Positions 51,721 to 64,000 of a stretch of DNA of 64,000 nt are shown here, piece by piece. Positions within the stretch are counted from its first letter, which is position 1. Every line of letters begins with the position of its first letter. A program made the translations under genes and the position numbers. The notes beneath the pieces are model-generated. The model searched no databases, was not told the origin of the DNA, and saw only the letters and a list, made by a program, of their open reading frames with translations. Source of the DNA: Rachycentron canadum (taxonomy: Eukaryota > Chordata > Actinopteri > Carangiformes > Rachycentridae); assembly GCA_038496675.1 (NCBI GenBank), contig CM076650.1, positions 12,857,671 to 12,921,670 on the forward strand. Reading direction: 5' to 3'.

Positions 51721-54700
51721 GTGAGTAACTTTATTTTGTCCAAGCAGTTGCCATTTTATCCCTTAATAGATTTTATCTACTTATAATATTTTAGGTTACC
51801 TGTCCTCTAAAGCATCCATTCACAAAAATGTGCTAAGCAGATGCAGATTTTCATTTTCACATAGGTGCATGTACTTTGAAATAGACTGATGGGTGAGAAA
51901 TGAAATAGGACCAACTTAAAGTGTCTTAATAAGGTAATGGTAACTCTAGTGGAGGGATGAACACTGTTCTTCCAAAAGATATATGATGGGAGCAGAAAGA
52001 GCTGTTCAAAGGCCCTGACACATTGTGCAGTCACAGCAATCTTGCAGGTTCATTGCATGTCACACCACGTCAGATGGGTTTAATAAAATCTTGGTTGCGA
52101 TCTGTCTCAGACAGTAGGGCATCAATTTTGAGCATGTGAGATTGTGCTTTGAAGACCTTGTGAATCGTGACACCATATGTAGTGATGAACAGTTCTGGCA
52201 GAGACGTGTCATCCACCTGTGCTGTGGATCAAAACTGAAAAAAGCTCAATAATATTATTAATATATGAAGCTTACAGTGTTGTATTAGCTGGTGTAGACA
52301 TGGGCCGCAGCAGTGGGCACACTGGGACAATTTGATCCTAAATTTCTGATGCTGCCAGAGTTTTGACGCAGGCCATCTTTAGCTGCCAAATCTTGAAATC
52401 AGCCATCGGCGGATATGTCTGAAGTGTCATCTAGGAGTTACTGCTTTGGATTGCGGACTAAAAAACTAATCTCATTTCTTTCACGACTGACATTTGTCTG
52501 GGACTGCCTGAAGTTGTACATCATTTTCATACTCAATCCACGCTGTGACCCCCGGTGTCTTCTATGGAGGCATTCATTATGTTTCTGCGCTCACCTATTC
52601 AGACTTTCCCTTTAATTTGTCATCACTCTATGTCTTCATAATCATTAAACCTGGTTGTCAGGATGTAAGGCTGTCGAATTCTCAGTCCAAGTAAAAAAAG
52701 TTTGAGATTAAGTCAGAGGGCAGTGACTGAGGAGCAGCCAGAAGTTGTTACGGCTCTGGCCTGGAATCACTGGTATTCAGAATCCAACCCTAAGGCAGTT
52801 ATGGCATAATTAAGTCTTGGTTGTCTGAGAGGGAGCAAGACAGAAGGGGGACGTGGACCCCTGACTGCTGATATGTCCATTGTGTCGACTGTCAGCTTTG
52901 GTTGATGTGTGAGTTGTCCATATATGTATGTGTGTTTGTGTTACGTGGCCTGTCTGCCAGCCAGTGTCACACTGGAATGCAGCAGACTGTGACCGAGTCT
53001 GAGAAGGTTCAGAGACAAGCTTTTAATTAAAAGACGCATAAATGCCCTCGCTGCTTATACACACTTTGACATGAACACAGACATACCTGCGTTATCCACC
53101 TGTGCACATACACAGATATACATAAATCAAATGAAGACTTTTAATCTTCTTGATAGCTGTTTTGGGTAATTTTTTCGGGAGTCTGTGAAATGAAAAGGAG
53201 GATGAAAAGAATTGTGTCATGCCTGCCGCTTGTATGCTGCACTATAGCTGCTCTTTGTTGACAGAGAGCAGCTCTGTAGACCACTATAGGGAATCTGCCA
53301 GTGTTTCTCATGAAACCAATGCTGGGTTCTGTCCAGCTAAGCACTTCTGGGAAAAGAAGCGAACAAAGAGGTCAATATTACTGCTTATGCTGCGGCTTTG
53401 ACAGTAAACTTTGATACTGATTACCCCCTGTACAAAGAGACTGTGGCTTCAACACAGACTTGCACTTATAATGTGGATTAGTCGGTCAAGTGCAGATGAG
53501 GTCTTAGACATTTACTGTCAGACTACACATGCTTGTTTTTGCCGTATCTTTCACTCTGTCTTGCCTCTGATGGCAACAAACACTTTTGACAGCAGCTAAC
53601 TTTCTGACACAACGTAGCTGTTTTCTGTTGTCCACGCAAAGGTTTTCAACTGTAATTCAGCGTCTCTAGCGTGGCATGTTCACAAACACAAAGATGGAGT
53701 CAGTCATCAATGACCCCCCGCAGCAGCTGAACAAAGGCACGTCTCTGGAGTCTGGAGTCTCAGGGCTCATTTCAAAGGCCTCTGTACTCTGGGGGGGCTG
53801 GAAGAGGCCTGCTGGGCACCGCTGCCCAGAGGAGAGGGCCCTAAGCTGGGCTGATGGATCCACATTGACTGCCCCCCACTAGGGTGGAAAACGGTTCCCC
53901 TTCTCATCCTCTTTTGCGACAGGCCCTGTAGGGCTGGGCAGGGCGGGGTCAGGTGTGGGGCAGTAGCTGGGGGTTATGGAGGAGGGGAAGGTGGCCAAAG
54001 GGGGTGTGGTGGAGGTAGGCATGTCACAACACACACGTGCACATACGTAAACACATGCATGGGTATGGATAGACTCATGCATGCGCATTTACTTATGCAA
54101 GGCTGCTCTGTCAGTACTGGTTTTATCTGGATATTGCCCCCCTCACCCCCACTCACGCCTTCTGTCTTCATACTTCAGCCTCTCCTCATGTTTTTCTTCT
54201 ATACCCACCAATCTTGTTTGCCCCCTCTTTGTTGTCCTGTGCATATAGGAATGTCATACATTTTAACCTCCTCCCTGTGGGTGCAGAACAGGAAAAAGAG
54301 GAGTTCCTGATCCTCTTATCCTTCTCTCACATTTTAATGGTTTATAGCCTCTATCCAATTCCATCACTGTGAGATTGAAGGAGATAACAGAGATGCAGAA
54401 AGAAACAAAACAGTAATTACAGGTATAGAGAGAATGATTTCAGATAACAGTGAGATAAAGCCTCAGATAATTAGCATGTAATTGAATGATTACAATGTCA
54501 AAAGATAATTTCAAAGGCGATGAATAATTGTAAACTGATTACAGGTAGTGAGATGTGTCTATCAAGAGTGATTACAAACCAGATAATGAAGTCTCAAACC
54601 AAGTGATTATGTTGTAATATATGTGGACAATCTGAATAGCGAAAGATAATTGTAACAGTGATCCCACATAGCAAGATATGGATTTCAAAGAAAAACCCTA

Positions 54701-57700
54701 GATTAGTAGTAGATGATTAGTTCTAAAGCCTGTGAGTGATAACATTGTTCTCATTGATCATTTCAGGGCAAAGATTCTAATGTTTTTCTCTTTTCATTTT
54801 TATTGAGCAGCAGAGCTTGAAATTATCTGCACTCTGAAGACACACAAAAAACCAATTTCACCACAGTGGTTCTGTCTAAAAAGTCATTTGTGATAGATTT
54901 TCTCAGGTCCCTGCCTGTCTGTGCCACGCTCTGCAGCAGCCAACATTTGTTATGTTTGTTGGTAAACACCAGTTAGCTCCAGGTTTGGAGGTACGGCTCT
55001 CTAGGACTACTGAATTTGAATGATTTGTGGTGATAGCAAAGGAATTTACGGGCCAGGTGAGAAGACTGGATTTCTTCATGGTTGTGTTACAGGACAGAGA
55101 TGTTATCTATCATTAGTGTTTAAATAACAGATCAGATCATAATGGAAACCTTGGTTGGATGATGGGCCTTGCTTTACTTCAGATGCACAAGCTGTAAACC
55201 AAAATCCATGAACTGCTGGACACCAAATATATATATGGGGTGTGTGTGAGTGTGTGTGTGTGTGTGTGACAGATTGTTAGTGAAAAATGTGTATTTTGGC
55301 AGCAGTTGCATCAGTGGAGTAATAATTGGTTTCTGAGGTTGTTTGTTATTTCCTTTCCAGCCAGAGCCTGTAGTACTACACATCTACGAGGCTCTTGGGT
55401 GTGAAGACTGTGTGTCTTTTATATTTGTGTGGTTATGCGTGTGTGTATGTACAAAGGTTTCACACACTGTACGTGTTTGTGGAAATGTGTGTGTGTGTGT
55501 GTGTGTGAGTGTGCATGTGTTTGCTGTGTGTGTTTACTGTGCGGTTTGTGGCCCTTAAGCATCTGTTTATGACTGCAGGGATTATCACCACGCTGCAGTG
55601 TGACATTAGCTTGGTGGAGTAACCCTCACACCTCAGACCATTGGCTACTCAGTCTTCATTCACTTTCAGCCAGACTTTGACTAATGAGACATGACTGTGG
55701 AAGCACTCTGAGGCTGTTTACAATATGCACAGAGAGAGACAGAGAGAGAGAGAGAAAAGCTTTGAAATATACATTCCTTCAGGTCCAGAATGAAAACACT
55801 AAACCAATACAGGTGACTGTAGATAAGTTGAGAATGAGCAGTGAATAACTTGTAGATAGACAATAGGGGTCTTCAGTTACACGGACTCTTTAACATTGTC
55901 TGCAGACTAAATATGTGGTTAACTCATTGGTAATGTAGAGATAAACTGTGTGTCAAAATCTTTCTGAAACAACACAAAGGCCACAGTAAATGTCAGGATT
56001 TGATTATTCTCTTGTGAATCGTCTTGTGATCCATCCATCAATCTTGTGAATCTCATCATCTGGCTGATGAGCCATTAACCTTATCAACATTTGCTGCATA
56101 GGCCTTGTGTTTGAACCAACCAATTGAACCAAGAAAAGACTGACTGTACTTCTGAACTGCATGATGAATGGTGACACACTGAAGATATGTTCTTGTAATC
56201 AAAGAGAAGTCGTATCGTACCCATGAGGTCCAGCCAATGCGGGCGTTACTTGGCACATTTTAGCCACCTGTTGATAACTGGAAGAGTGTGAAACAACTGA
56301 CCATTGGATTTTGTATCACGCACAATGGATGAGCAAACAAAACAGGATCCCACACATAAAAACTTTGCTCCGCAACATTACCTTTGACTTACTGCCGTAT
56401 GTACTCAAGTGCAGTTGCACGTGGGAACATTTGCACTGAACTGAACAAAACAATTCAAATCATCAAAGTAATTCCCAGTTTTCACCTTGCACACAAATAC
56501 ACTCTGTTATTGTGCAAAGCAGTTAACCAAAGTTTACACAAGGTGTTTGATAATTTAGTAAAGTGTGTTGTATGATGTGCAGTGTCGACAGCAAGTTGGG
56601 ACACTCACAACAATAATGCAGCCCTTTGTGATACATGTAATCAAAATAAAGGAACACATCATACAAGAGAGGCTGAATTTGTTTGTAATTTCTTGAGTAA
56701 AAAACCATACCTCTGAGTTACTTTAAATGGGGCCTATAATATATATGGGCCTAAAACTAACAAGATGTGATGGTTGAGGTGATAATCAGGCAGCAACTCA
56801 AGGAATGAAATTAATAAAAAAAAAAAAAAAAAAAAAAAAGCATTTAAATTCAGAGGAACCAGACCAATTTTTATCTTTATTTTCTCAGTCTCCTAGTCTG
56901 ACAGCATTGCATCTATTTTAAGAGGATGAGATCATACCCCCTCTCTGTCCTCCTTCCTCCTCCCCACCTCCACCACCAGTCCATGCACTCTCCCAGGGGA
57001 GGTCTAGCCCACTAACGGGTGCTCATGGCTGGGCAGGACCCGCAGGGGGAGTGGACCTCTCCGCGGGACCACGTGGGGCTCTTAGCCGCCTGAGCCAGCG
57101 TTAACGGAAGAGGAGTGAATAATTCAGAGACATCATTTCTGCTGGATGTTAAATATTTAAGTGGCCTCTGATGTAACTGTAGAGTGTGAATGTGTGTGCA
57201 TGTGCGCAAGTGCGTTCATATATTTGTGCACTTGTGGGTGGAAGATGGACACAGAGGGGCTGACGTTATTTAAGGAGAGTCCACCGCGGCGTGTAGTGCA
57301 GCAAAAAGAGGTGAAAGATGAGGACAAAGAGGAACAAACCATTGAGAGAATTAAAGAGTTTTGAATAGTTTAAATAACATTTTTTAGTGTATTGTGATTA
57401 ATATGTGTTTAACAGATCTATCTTATCTAAATCATTCAAAAAGTATCACAGCTTTTGAATGTTTCTTATTATTTGACGTCACTCTTCTTCTGTTTTTCCT
57501 TTCTTCTTCCCTCTCTTCATCATTCGTCCGCTGTAGCAGCCAGCACAGCAATGTCATGGTGCCTGTCAATGTGTGTGTGTGTGTATGTGTGTGTGTCAGG
57601 GTTAAACTGTTTCAGCAGCCTGTCTCTCATTGTGTCACTCAGTTGCCTCACTCTCTGACTCACATCAAGGCACAACCACACACACACCAACACATACCAG

Positions 57701-58323
57701 CACACAAACCTCTTCACTCCACTCAACCAGGGTTAAATGATCGCACCCAGATTATTAAACTCACCCGAGTTCTCTCAACTCTTCTGTTTGTGTGTGTGTG
57801 TGTGTGTGTGATGACGGGTTGTTGTGAGTTCTTCCCCTGTGAGGGCCTTGTTTACTCAGTGGGGTCCTTTTCACACATTCGGTAGCCCGGCCAGACTGCC
57901 TGTTTGTTTTTCCCACATCGTCTCCTCTCCTCCGCCTTTGTGGTTAAAAAAAAAAGAAAAAAAAAAAGGCCCCCCTTCCCTTCATCCAAACCCCTTCTCT
58001 CATCTTTCTCCCCGCCTTCCGTTCGTCCTTCTCGAGTTCACTGTTTGTCTGGCAGCCATGTTGTACCCCTTAAATCAAGGGTAACCTGGAGTCTGTTTGT
58101 TTTTTTTTTTTTTTTTGAGAATCCGTCCATGAACATGTGTGTTTTTAAAAAAGTACTTAATTGCATTAAAATCAAAATTACAAACCATAATTTGATATGC
58201 TGATCAGGAAATACAAATCTAACTGTAAAAAAGCTAATTATACACACATGTAACCACTTCACCCATACTGTCTGGAAGGGGCTAGGTAGAGTTTATTCTC
58301 TAATTTATGCTGTGTTTTTCCAG
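51721..58323 (+). other. slit2: slit2 intron 3 with AGATAA cluster and GC-rich patches
   Basis: This 6.6-kb intron runs from donor GTGAGT to acceptor TTTTTCCAG. It contains GC-rich non-repetitive patches at 53690-53960 and 57000-57115, a same-strand AGATAA cluster at 54382-54649, a TG array at 55237-55268, an A run of about 24 bases at 56816-56839 and pyrimidine/TG-rich sequence at 57480-57600. No extra slit2 exon is needed, because the repeats on both sides join in phase and are adjacent in human SLIT2. Confidence 0.85.
54382..54742 (+). promoter_or_regulatory. Cluster of AGATAA (GATA-type) sites in slit2 intron 3
   Basis: AGATAA occurs on the plus strand at 54382, 54442, 54453, 54465, 54503, 54581 and 54644, with TGATAA at 54737. 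WGATAR is the GATA-factor consensus. The DNA between sites also holds homeodomain-like TAATTG/ATTAG and GATTACA words. It could be an intronic enhancer or a decayed tandem repeat. Confidence 0.4.
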
Positions 58324-58395
58324 GCGCCTGAATCGGAATAATCTGGCCGTCTTTCCTGAGCTGCTTTTCCTGGGAACGACGAAGCTTTACAGACT
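58324..58395 (+). CDS. slit2: slit2 LRR exon (exon 4 by human numbering)
   Basis: This 72-bp phase-2 exon encodes RLNRNNLAVFPELLFLGTTK then LYRL, the next repeat of the first LRR domain. Human SLIT2 reads RLNRNHLQLFPELLFLGTAK, LYRL; SLIT1 and SLIT3 lack the FLGT.KLYRL ending, which confirms the assignment. The consensus LRR positions (LxxNxLxxFPxxLF) are intact. The acceptor is TTTTTCCAG at 58315-58323 and the donor is GTAAGT at 58396. It joins exon 3 through a split Leu codon (CT|G) and itself ends in CT for the next exon, expected to begin DLSENQIQ, which lies beyond the window. Confidence 0.97.
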
Positions 58396-59494
58396 GTAAG
58401 TTGTGTTTTTACTTCTCTTTTCCTATCATCACTCAATCCCTCTGCATTGGTAACTGAAATATTGTTTCATTTCTTTTGTGTATTGATTAACAACAGCACC
58501 GTGAAGAAGTTCAACTCAGATGAATTGTTGGTGCGAGCAACAGTGTGTTTGTGTGTACATAGTCATATTGACCATGATTTAAAATGATTTGCTGAAATAT
58601 GTTACAGACACTGTGTCATAGAGGAAAAAATATCTGGTTTTCTCACTGATGCAGCCGTGCTGTTTTACTTAGATGAAGGAGTGAGAGGAGTGAGTGAACA
58701 GATTTTACATGGCCCTCTCAATAGAAGCCAGTTCAGTAGCTAATGGAGATTAGCACTCCAACAGCTGCTGCCCACTGGGAGTGTGTGTGTGTGTGTTTGA
58801 GTGTGTGTGTGTCTGTGTGTGTGTGAGTGAGTGTGTATAAGAGGATGGAGAGGAGAAAGTGAGCACGACACACCAAGGGAGGCATAAGCAGTGAAACGTA
58901 GAAACAAGTCTCTCTTCTGAAGTTACATTTTGTGTTTCTCAGAAAAAGGAGTTGTTTTAGTTACAGAACATAAAAGTTCCAGTTTGCGTTCAAACCAACG
59001 AACCGCTGTTTGTTGTCGTCAAGCACCTTCCACTCTTCACTCTCAGCCTGGCCGTCTGTACTGTAAACCAAGCTGTGGATTTCCAGTACTGTAGGGCTGG
59101 GCTGCAATGCTGCTGAAACTGTGGGAACTAACTTCCCGTCATGGTTATTTGTGGTCTCAGGGAATAATTATGGTTCCATATATTTATATATGTGGCTGAA
59201 TATATTTATCTAAAACAATATTGAAATGCTCAGATGATTCACAGAGTGTGTGAAAGTTGTTTATGTTCTGCGGCCACTATGGTGGTTGGCTGGTCTTGAC
59301 CTGTCGTGTCTGAGGGTGTGCGTCTGCCATGTGCGTATGTGTTTCGTGTTGTGTGTGTGTGTGGTTGTGTGTGTGTGTGTGTGTGTTTGTGAGTTTCTCA
59401 AGGCCAAGAGTTGGCATTTTGCTCAGCGTGTGGGCTGAGGTAAAAATACAACTCGGATATACTGCTCTCTGCTCAGCTGTCACAGACAAGAGGC

Positions 59495-59498
<4 letters not shown>

Positions 59499-59546
<48 letters not shown>
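59499..59546. repeat. (TG)n microsatellite
   Basis: Pure TG array within slit2 intron 4. Confidence 0.96.
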
Positions 59547-59547
<1 letters not shown>

Positions 59548-61342
59548 TTGAGTTTTAATGCTTATATGTGTCCATATTGATTGTGTGAGTATCTATGTGT
59601 TTAGGAAAAGGTATGCTAAGACGAGAAATCCACAGAGAAAGAAGCACAACTCTGAGAATTGCTAAATGATAATGAAAATGGAAGTTGCCAAGTTGGTGCT
59701 GTTTCAGCCACAATGCTAGAAGCAGATTTGTCAGACGTATGGAAGTCATTCAGTATGAATGACAACCGTGAGGCTGAGCCAATATAATTTAGTATTGTTT
59801 GGCCAATATTAAATCTTATGTCTCCTTCTACAGCCCCTACAGCATATTTGTATTTTTAGAAAACAAAACAAGAAACCCTTGAGAACCTCTGAAGTGGAAT
59901 CTTGTTAAGTTTTATATTGAGGTCAGAAGATATGTGTAAACTGCACCAACTTTGGTTTTTGCGACAGTGCTGCTATAAATGAACACTTGCTCAACCTGCT
60001 ATTATGAAAATTATGTTTTCACTTTTTTGGGGCTCGGAAAATCTGTGTATACGTGTGTGAGCATGTGCTGTATGTGTTCAACGTTTGCTCAGTATGGTTT
60101 CTCAAAATTAACCAGAACCACAAGCTTTTCACTCAGTTTAGTTTGGTTCAACATGAGAATGGGACAGAGAAGCTCACGTCACGTTTTTGCAAGTCCAAGT
60201 CAAGTCTCAAGTCTCTGACGTTTGTAATGCACATACTCTCATCTACTACATACCACCAGCTGCGCTTAGATCACAGCATTACCATATCAAGACATTCAAT
60301 GAATATACTGCTTTATCATCACTTCTTTATCTATAAAGTCAGGCATGATAATAAGGAAGGGAATAACATTCAGCTCGACAGACATTTCCTTAATTTTAAT
60401 GCGCCAAAACATAACAACCATATAACAAAAGTGAACAACTAAACAACATACACAAGGGAAATAGTTGGAACAAAAATGAACCCGGGACTTTTTACGTGGG
60501 TTGGCCCATCAAAACCCATCTGAAGATATAGACTGTGCCTCACTTCAAAAGAATCATGGAGTAAATTCTGATAATTTGTTTAAGAATAAATTAAATAGAA
60601 AATTAAAAGTTACAGACTCAATAGTACTGCAGTAAACACAACATTGGACCTATTTAAATTTTAGTTTTGGTATGGACACTACTTACTGCTAATAATCCCA
60701 CAATGCATTGCACTTTGTAGATGAGAAAATTACCCTCCTGTGACTCTACACCTGTGAGCGATGATGCAATATGATTATGACTCATAAGTGTCTGAAATCC
60801 GGATTAACTACTCACTAGAGAGTGAATTATTTAGTGTCTATTATAAAGGGAATAGTGAGTGAGTGGAGAGGGAGTGGTCTGGTCCTTGATGTAAAGATTG
60901 TAAAAATGCAGGAGATTAGATGACGTCATGTTGCCTTCTCAAGGTCAGTCATCTCTAACCTCACTTTGTCTTTGGTCGTCGACACATAACTGTAAGAAAG
61001 GTGAATGTTATGAAAGTTGTTAATGTAGTACTCTGACATTTTTTAAATGCATTCACTGTTTTTTCTCACTATGTTTTATGCTATAAAATATTATACATAC
61101 AAGTATAATATGAGCCACATTAATTGTATTTTCTCTGAAATACATTTTCTCATTGAAGTTTGTTGTATATGAATAGACCTCCGAGTTGACTGAGATGGTT
61201 GTTGAGTACATTACATAGATACATGATAGGAAAGCACAACAGAGAGAGGAGCAAGTGTGAGCTCTTATAAAACCCCTGTGTCCTCATCCATCTCATTTAA
61301 AACACCTGCGTCTGCACCCCTCCACCCCGCATCTCCCACACC

Positions 61343-61354
61343 GCACACACACAA

Positions 61355-61421
<67 letters not shown>
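61343..61421. repeat. (CA)n microsatellite
   Basis: CA array with early AAAC and AT interruptions, then pure. Confidence 0.96.
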
Positions 61422-61423
<2 letters not shown>

Positions 61424-61533
61424 TTCAGCCTCCCCCAACACCCAAGGGCCCAGACTCTATTAGGTTATGTAGACACACACATCTGGAGACACCATGTGGT
61501 GGGCATATCCTCAAAAAGTATCTTCTCTGTCTC

Positions 61534-61572
<39 letters not shown>

Positions 61573-61859
61573 TAGGCCTCCTGTTTCCTTTTGTTGATCA
61601 CTGTATCCACACCACAGTAATACTGAGGACCACAGCTGTGACTGTTTGCTCCGCGAAAGAGACGGGAGACAGACGAAGAGAGCAGCGAGACACTTTGAAC
61701 AATGGATCAAACAGAGACAGTTCATTAGAAAGACTCTGTAAAACAAGATGGGCTAGTAAAACCTCACTGCACTGGGCAACAAGTGCAACAACCAAGAGTT
61801 CCCCTTTTCAGGCAAATCAAAGTTTTGACCCTGAGATCAGAACCTACACACACGTACGC

Positions 61860-61871
61860 AAACACACACAA

Positions 61872-61938
<67 letters not shown>
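61860..61938. repeat. (CA)n microsatellite
   Basis: CA array with two interruptions near its left end. Confidence 0.96.
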
Positions 61939-61939
<1 letters not shown>

Positions 61940-63775
61940 TAAGACAGGTCCTCGCACTGATTTTCCTCTCCTCTCCACTTTCTTCTTTCGTTATGGTTAG
62001 TAATCATGAATTTTAAAACTATGTAAAATGAAATCAGATAAAACTGTTAAACACACAACAGGATTTAAAGTTAAAATGGCAAGAATGAACTTCCAGATTC
62101 CAGATGACCTGTTATTGTCATTATATTAAATAAAAACAACTGAAAGTGATGAAATTTCCCTCAGCAACAAGAAGAAAAGACTTAATTTTAGAGCTGAGAT
62201 GAAATGTATTCATACTTATATAGTTTTACTGGTAGTTTATATGTCACATATTTGCTGTATTTATTTTATTCCAAAACTACTCCTGTAGTACTGTGTGTGT
62301 GTTATTTTGCAGCTTGGCCTTCTTTCCAGCGTCTCTTTAGAAGCAGCTTACCACGCTTTTGCTCTGTTTCTCTCTGTGTTGCCTATCATGATGTGTATAT
62401 AATTCAGGCTGTCCCTTGTTAATTTGCCAGAGAGTTGAGAGTAAAGCAAGTAATGAAGAGAGATAAACTAAGTTTTGATCCAATGGAAAATTGGTTAAAA
62501 TTTCCAGGATATCAGCAAAAAGGAAATGAAAAACCATTACGTGAACATTAGGAGTAGGGTGCATTGAGATGAACTGTTGGTGGCACTAATTCTCCAACTG
62601 AGTGACTGCAGAGGAAGATGGCACAGTAAGTAAGACTGAATTAAAAGAGCACCAGTCATTGTTCAAGCAAAGATAAACAATGTATTGAACATGATAGATA
62701 TATGAGATTTTTCAGGCTCTCTTTATCGCTCTACACAGATCTAATGTTTTTGTCTTTCCACTCAGGTTTTTTGTTGAATGTGTAGACTGAAAATGTACTT
62801 AAAAATAGATGGATGAAAACAGACTGGGAAAGGAATGACAGACAGATTGTGTGTTTGTGAGAGAGAGGGAGAGACAGAGAACTTCAGAAATTTACTTGTA
62901 CGTCAATCCTTCGTCATTGCCATCACACTTCTGAAAAAGAAAGTCAACTCAATGAATGAACTACACACACACACACACATGCACATAAAACAGAGTTAAA
63001 GTGGTATGGGGTTTGAATTAAGGAGTTGATGAGGCTACGTTTTGGGTGTGTGTGTTTATGTGTGCGTAATAGTCTCTAATCCTCTGCTAAACGGTGCCCT
63101 GATGAGGCTTCACCAGGCGGCATTGTTGCTTAGCAGCCTTGAAGGATGTGACTTTGTCTTCTGTGAGAGCTTAACCTCGCCTCTCACACACACACACACA
63201 CACACACAGACACATACCACCTCGGCCGAGATGACAGGCCTGACACAATAGGCACAAGAGCACAGGCGTCTTTCAGAAGATGTGGGCTTTCCCAGCATGT
63301 CGACAGTTAACTAACACAGAGGGAGGAGGACGAGGAGGAGAAAGGAAAAGGAAGAGAGAGGTCAAAGGTAGTGAAAATGAAATTTTCTCTGTGTAAATAA
63401 TGTTTTTTAATTAAGACAGAGAGCATTTGGCGTTTTTAGTTGCCACAGTGACGATGACCTCTGGGTCCTGCAGAGGCCAAAGGTGAAGAATGTGTCAGTT
63501 AGGATCTAAGCAAGAGATGATTTATCGAAGAGAGGAGGGGGAATTTCCTTCCTCTCTCTAACAAACATCATGACAAACTTCTCTTTATGAGAGGTAGCAG
63601 CTTTCTGTCCTCAACAGAGATTATCTGAGAGTTCATTTTATTCTAAGATTAAACAACTTTGTCTCAAGACCAACATGGTTTTGGCCTTAATCATACAATA
63701 ATTCACAAAGAAAAGAAATATTAAAGACAAACAAATCAATAGAACATAATCACACATATATAGCCTAAACTAAAC

Positions 63776-63841
63776 AAAAACTAACAAAACTAAAATAAAC
63801 TAAAACTAACACTAACACTACTAAACTAAACTAAACTAAAC
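63776..63841. repeat. (ACTAA)n-type simple repeat
   Basis: Imperfect ACTAAA/ACTAAC units become regular ACTAA pentamers at the right end. Confidence 0.85.
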
Positions 63842-64000
63842 TTTCATGATGTCCTATGTTTTCCTTCAATGTCAAGAAATCCCATAAAAAGACCAAAATC
63901 GACAATGAACTGATCCAACTAACAAGTGTAGACAAAGCCCAGTGTATCTTATTTCTCTCTACCATAATCCTCCATTGTTATGAAGCTGGTGCACTAACTG

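Larger units (their letters stand above)
58396..64000 (+). other. slit2: slit2 intron 4 (partial)
   Basis: This intron starts at GTAAGT and continues past the right edge; no later slit2 exon (DLSENQIQ block) is seen. It is array-rich, with TG at 59350-59390 and 59499-59546, CA at 61343-61421, 61539-61566, 61860-61938 and 63184-63209, and an (ACTAA)n-like run at 63776-63841. No transposon was recognised. Confidence 0.8.

Noticed and set aside
51202..51786. 194-codon plus-strand open frame over slit2 exon 3
   Set aside because: It is open because of the pyrimidine tract and reads the exon in the wrong frame; the LRR frame with proper splice sites is the real one.
51721..64000. mir-218 family precursor in a slit2 intron
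   Set aside because: It is known to lie in a later slit2 intron; no matching seed or hairpin was seen in introns 3 or 4 here.

Overview
The window is vertebrate genomic DNA, almost certainly from a teleost and most likely a percomorph (inference). Supporting signs are small spliced exons with GT-AG borders, dozens of long (CA)n arrays, Tc1-family and L2-like transposon relics, and short dispersed repeats that I recognise from spiny-rayed fish genomes. No bacterial, plasmid, viral or CRISPR features were seen, and no tRNA or rRNA genes. Most open reading frames longer than 60 codons here are chance or dinucleotide-repeat frames.

Two real protein-coding genes can be read. At the left, on the minus strand, is lcorl (ligand-dependent nuclear receptor corepressor-like). 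Seven coding exons lie between 7053 and 1 and give about 558 codons; only the last few tens of codons run off the left edge. The product has the conserved N-terminal block, two CtBP-type PLDLT/VLDLS motifs and a C-terminal pipsqueak-type helix-turn-helix. A CpG-rich 5' end lies at about 6880-7340.

At the right, on the plus strand, is slit2, the secreted axon-guidance ligand. Two consecutive 72-bp leucine-rich-repeat exons are visible at 51649-51720 and 58324-58395, both in phase 2. The remaining exons lie beyond 64000. The order lcorl then slit2 matches the human 4p15.3 neighbourhood. The two slit2 exons expected upstream (signal peptide plus LRR N-cap, and the first LRR) could not be found between 7.3 and 51.6 kb. 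A single N at 50761 marks a possible collapsed assembly gap.

The 44 kb between the genes is non-coding as far as I can tell. It holds a broken Tc1-like transposon (12009-13300), a short internally deleted relative (21221-21662), a foldback element (35045-35372), a pair of inverted repeat copies (38377-38715 and 40325-40740), an L2-like reverse transcriptase fragment (46430-46812), several dispersed repeats and many CA/TG arrays. A few exon-like or regulatory-like segments are flagged with low confidence: an ATG-donor at 7314, an exon-like island between CA arrays at 23791, an exon-like block at 42484 and a minus-strand ATG-donor at 43592-43619. Intron 3 of slit2 carries a striking same-strand cluster of AGATAA sites at 54382-54649. 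I found no convincing new biological system.
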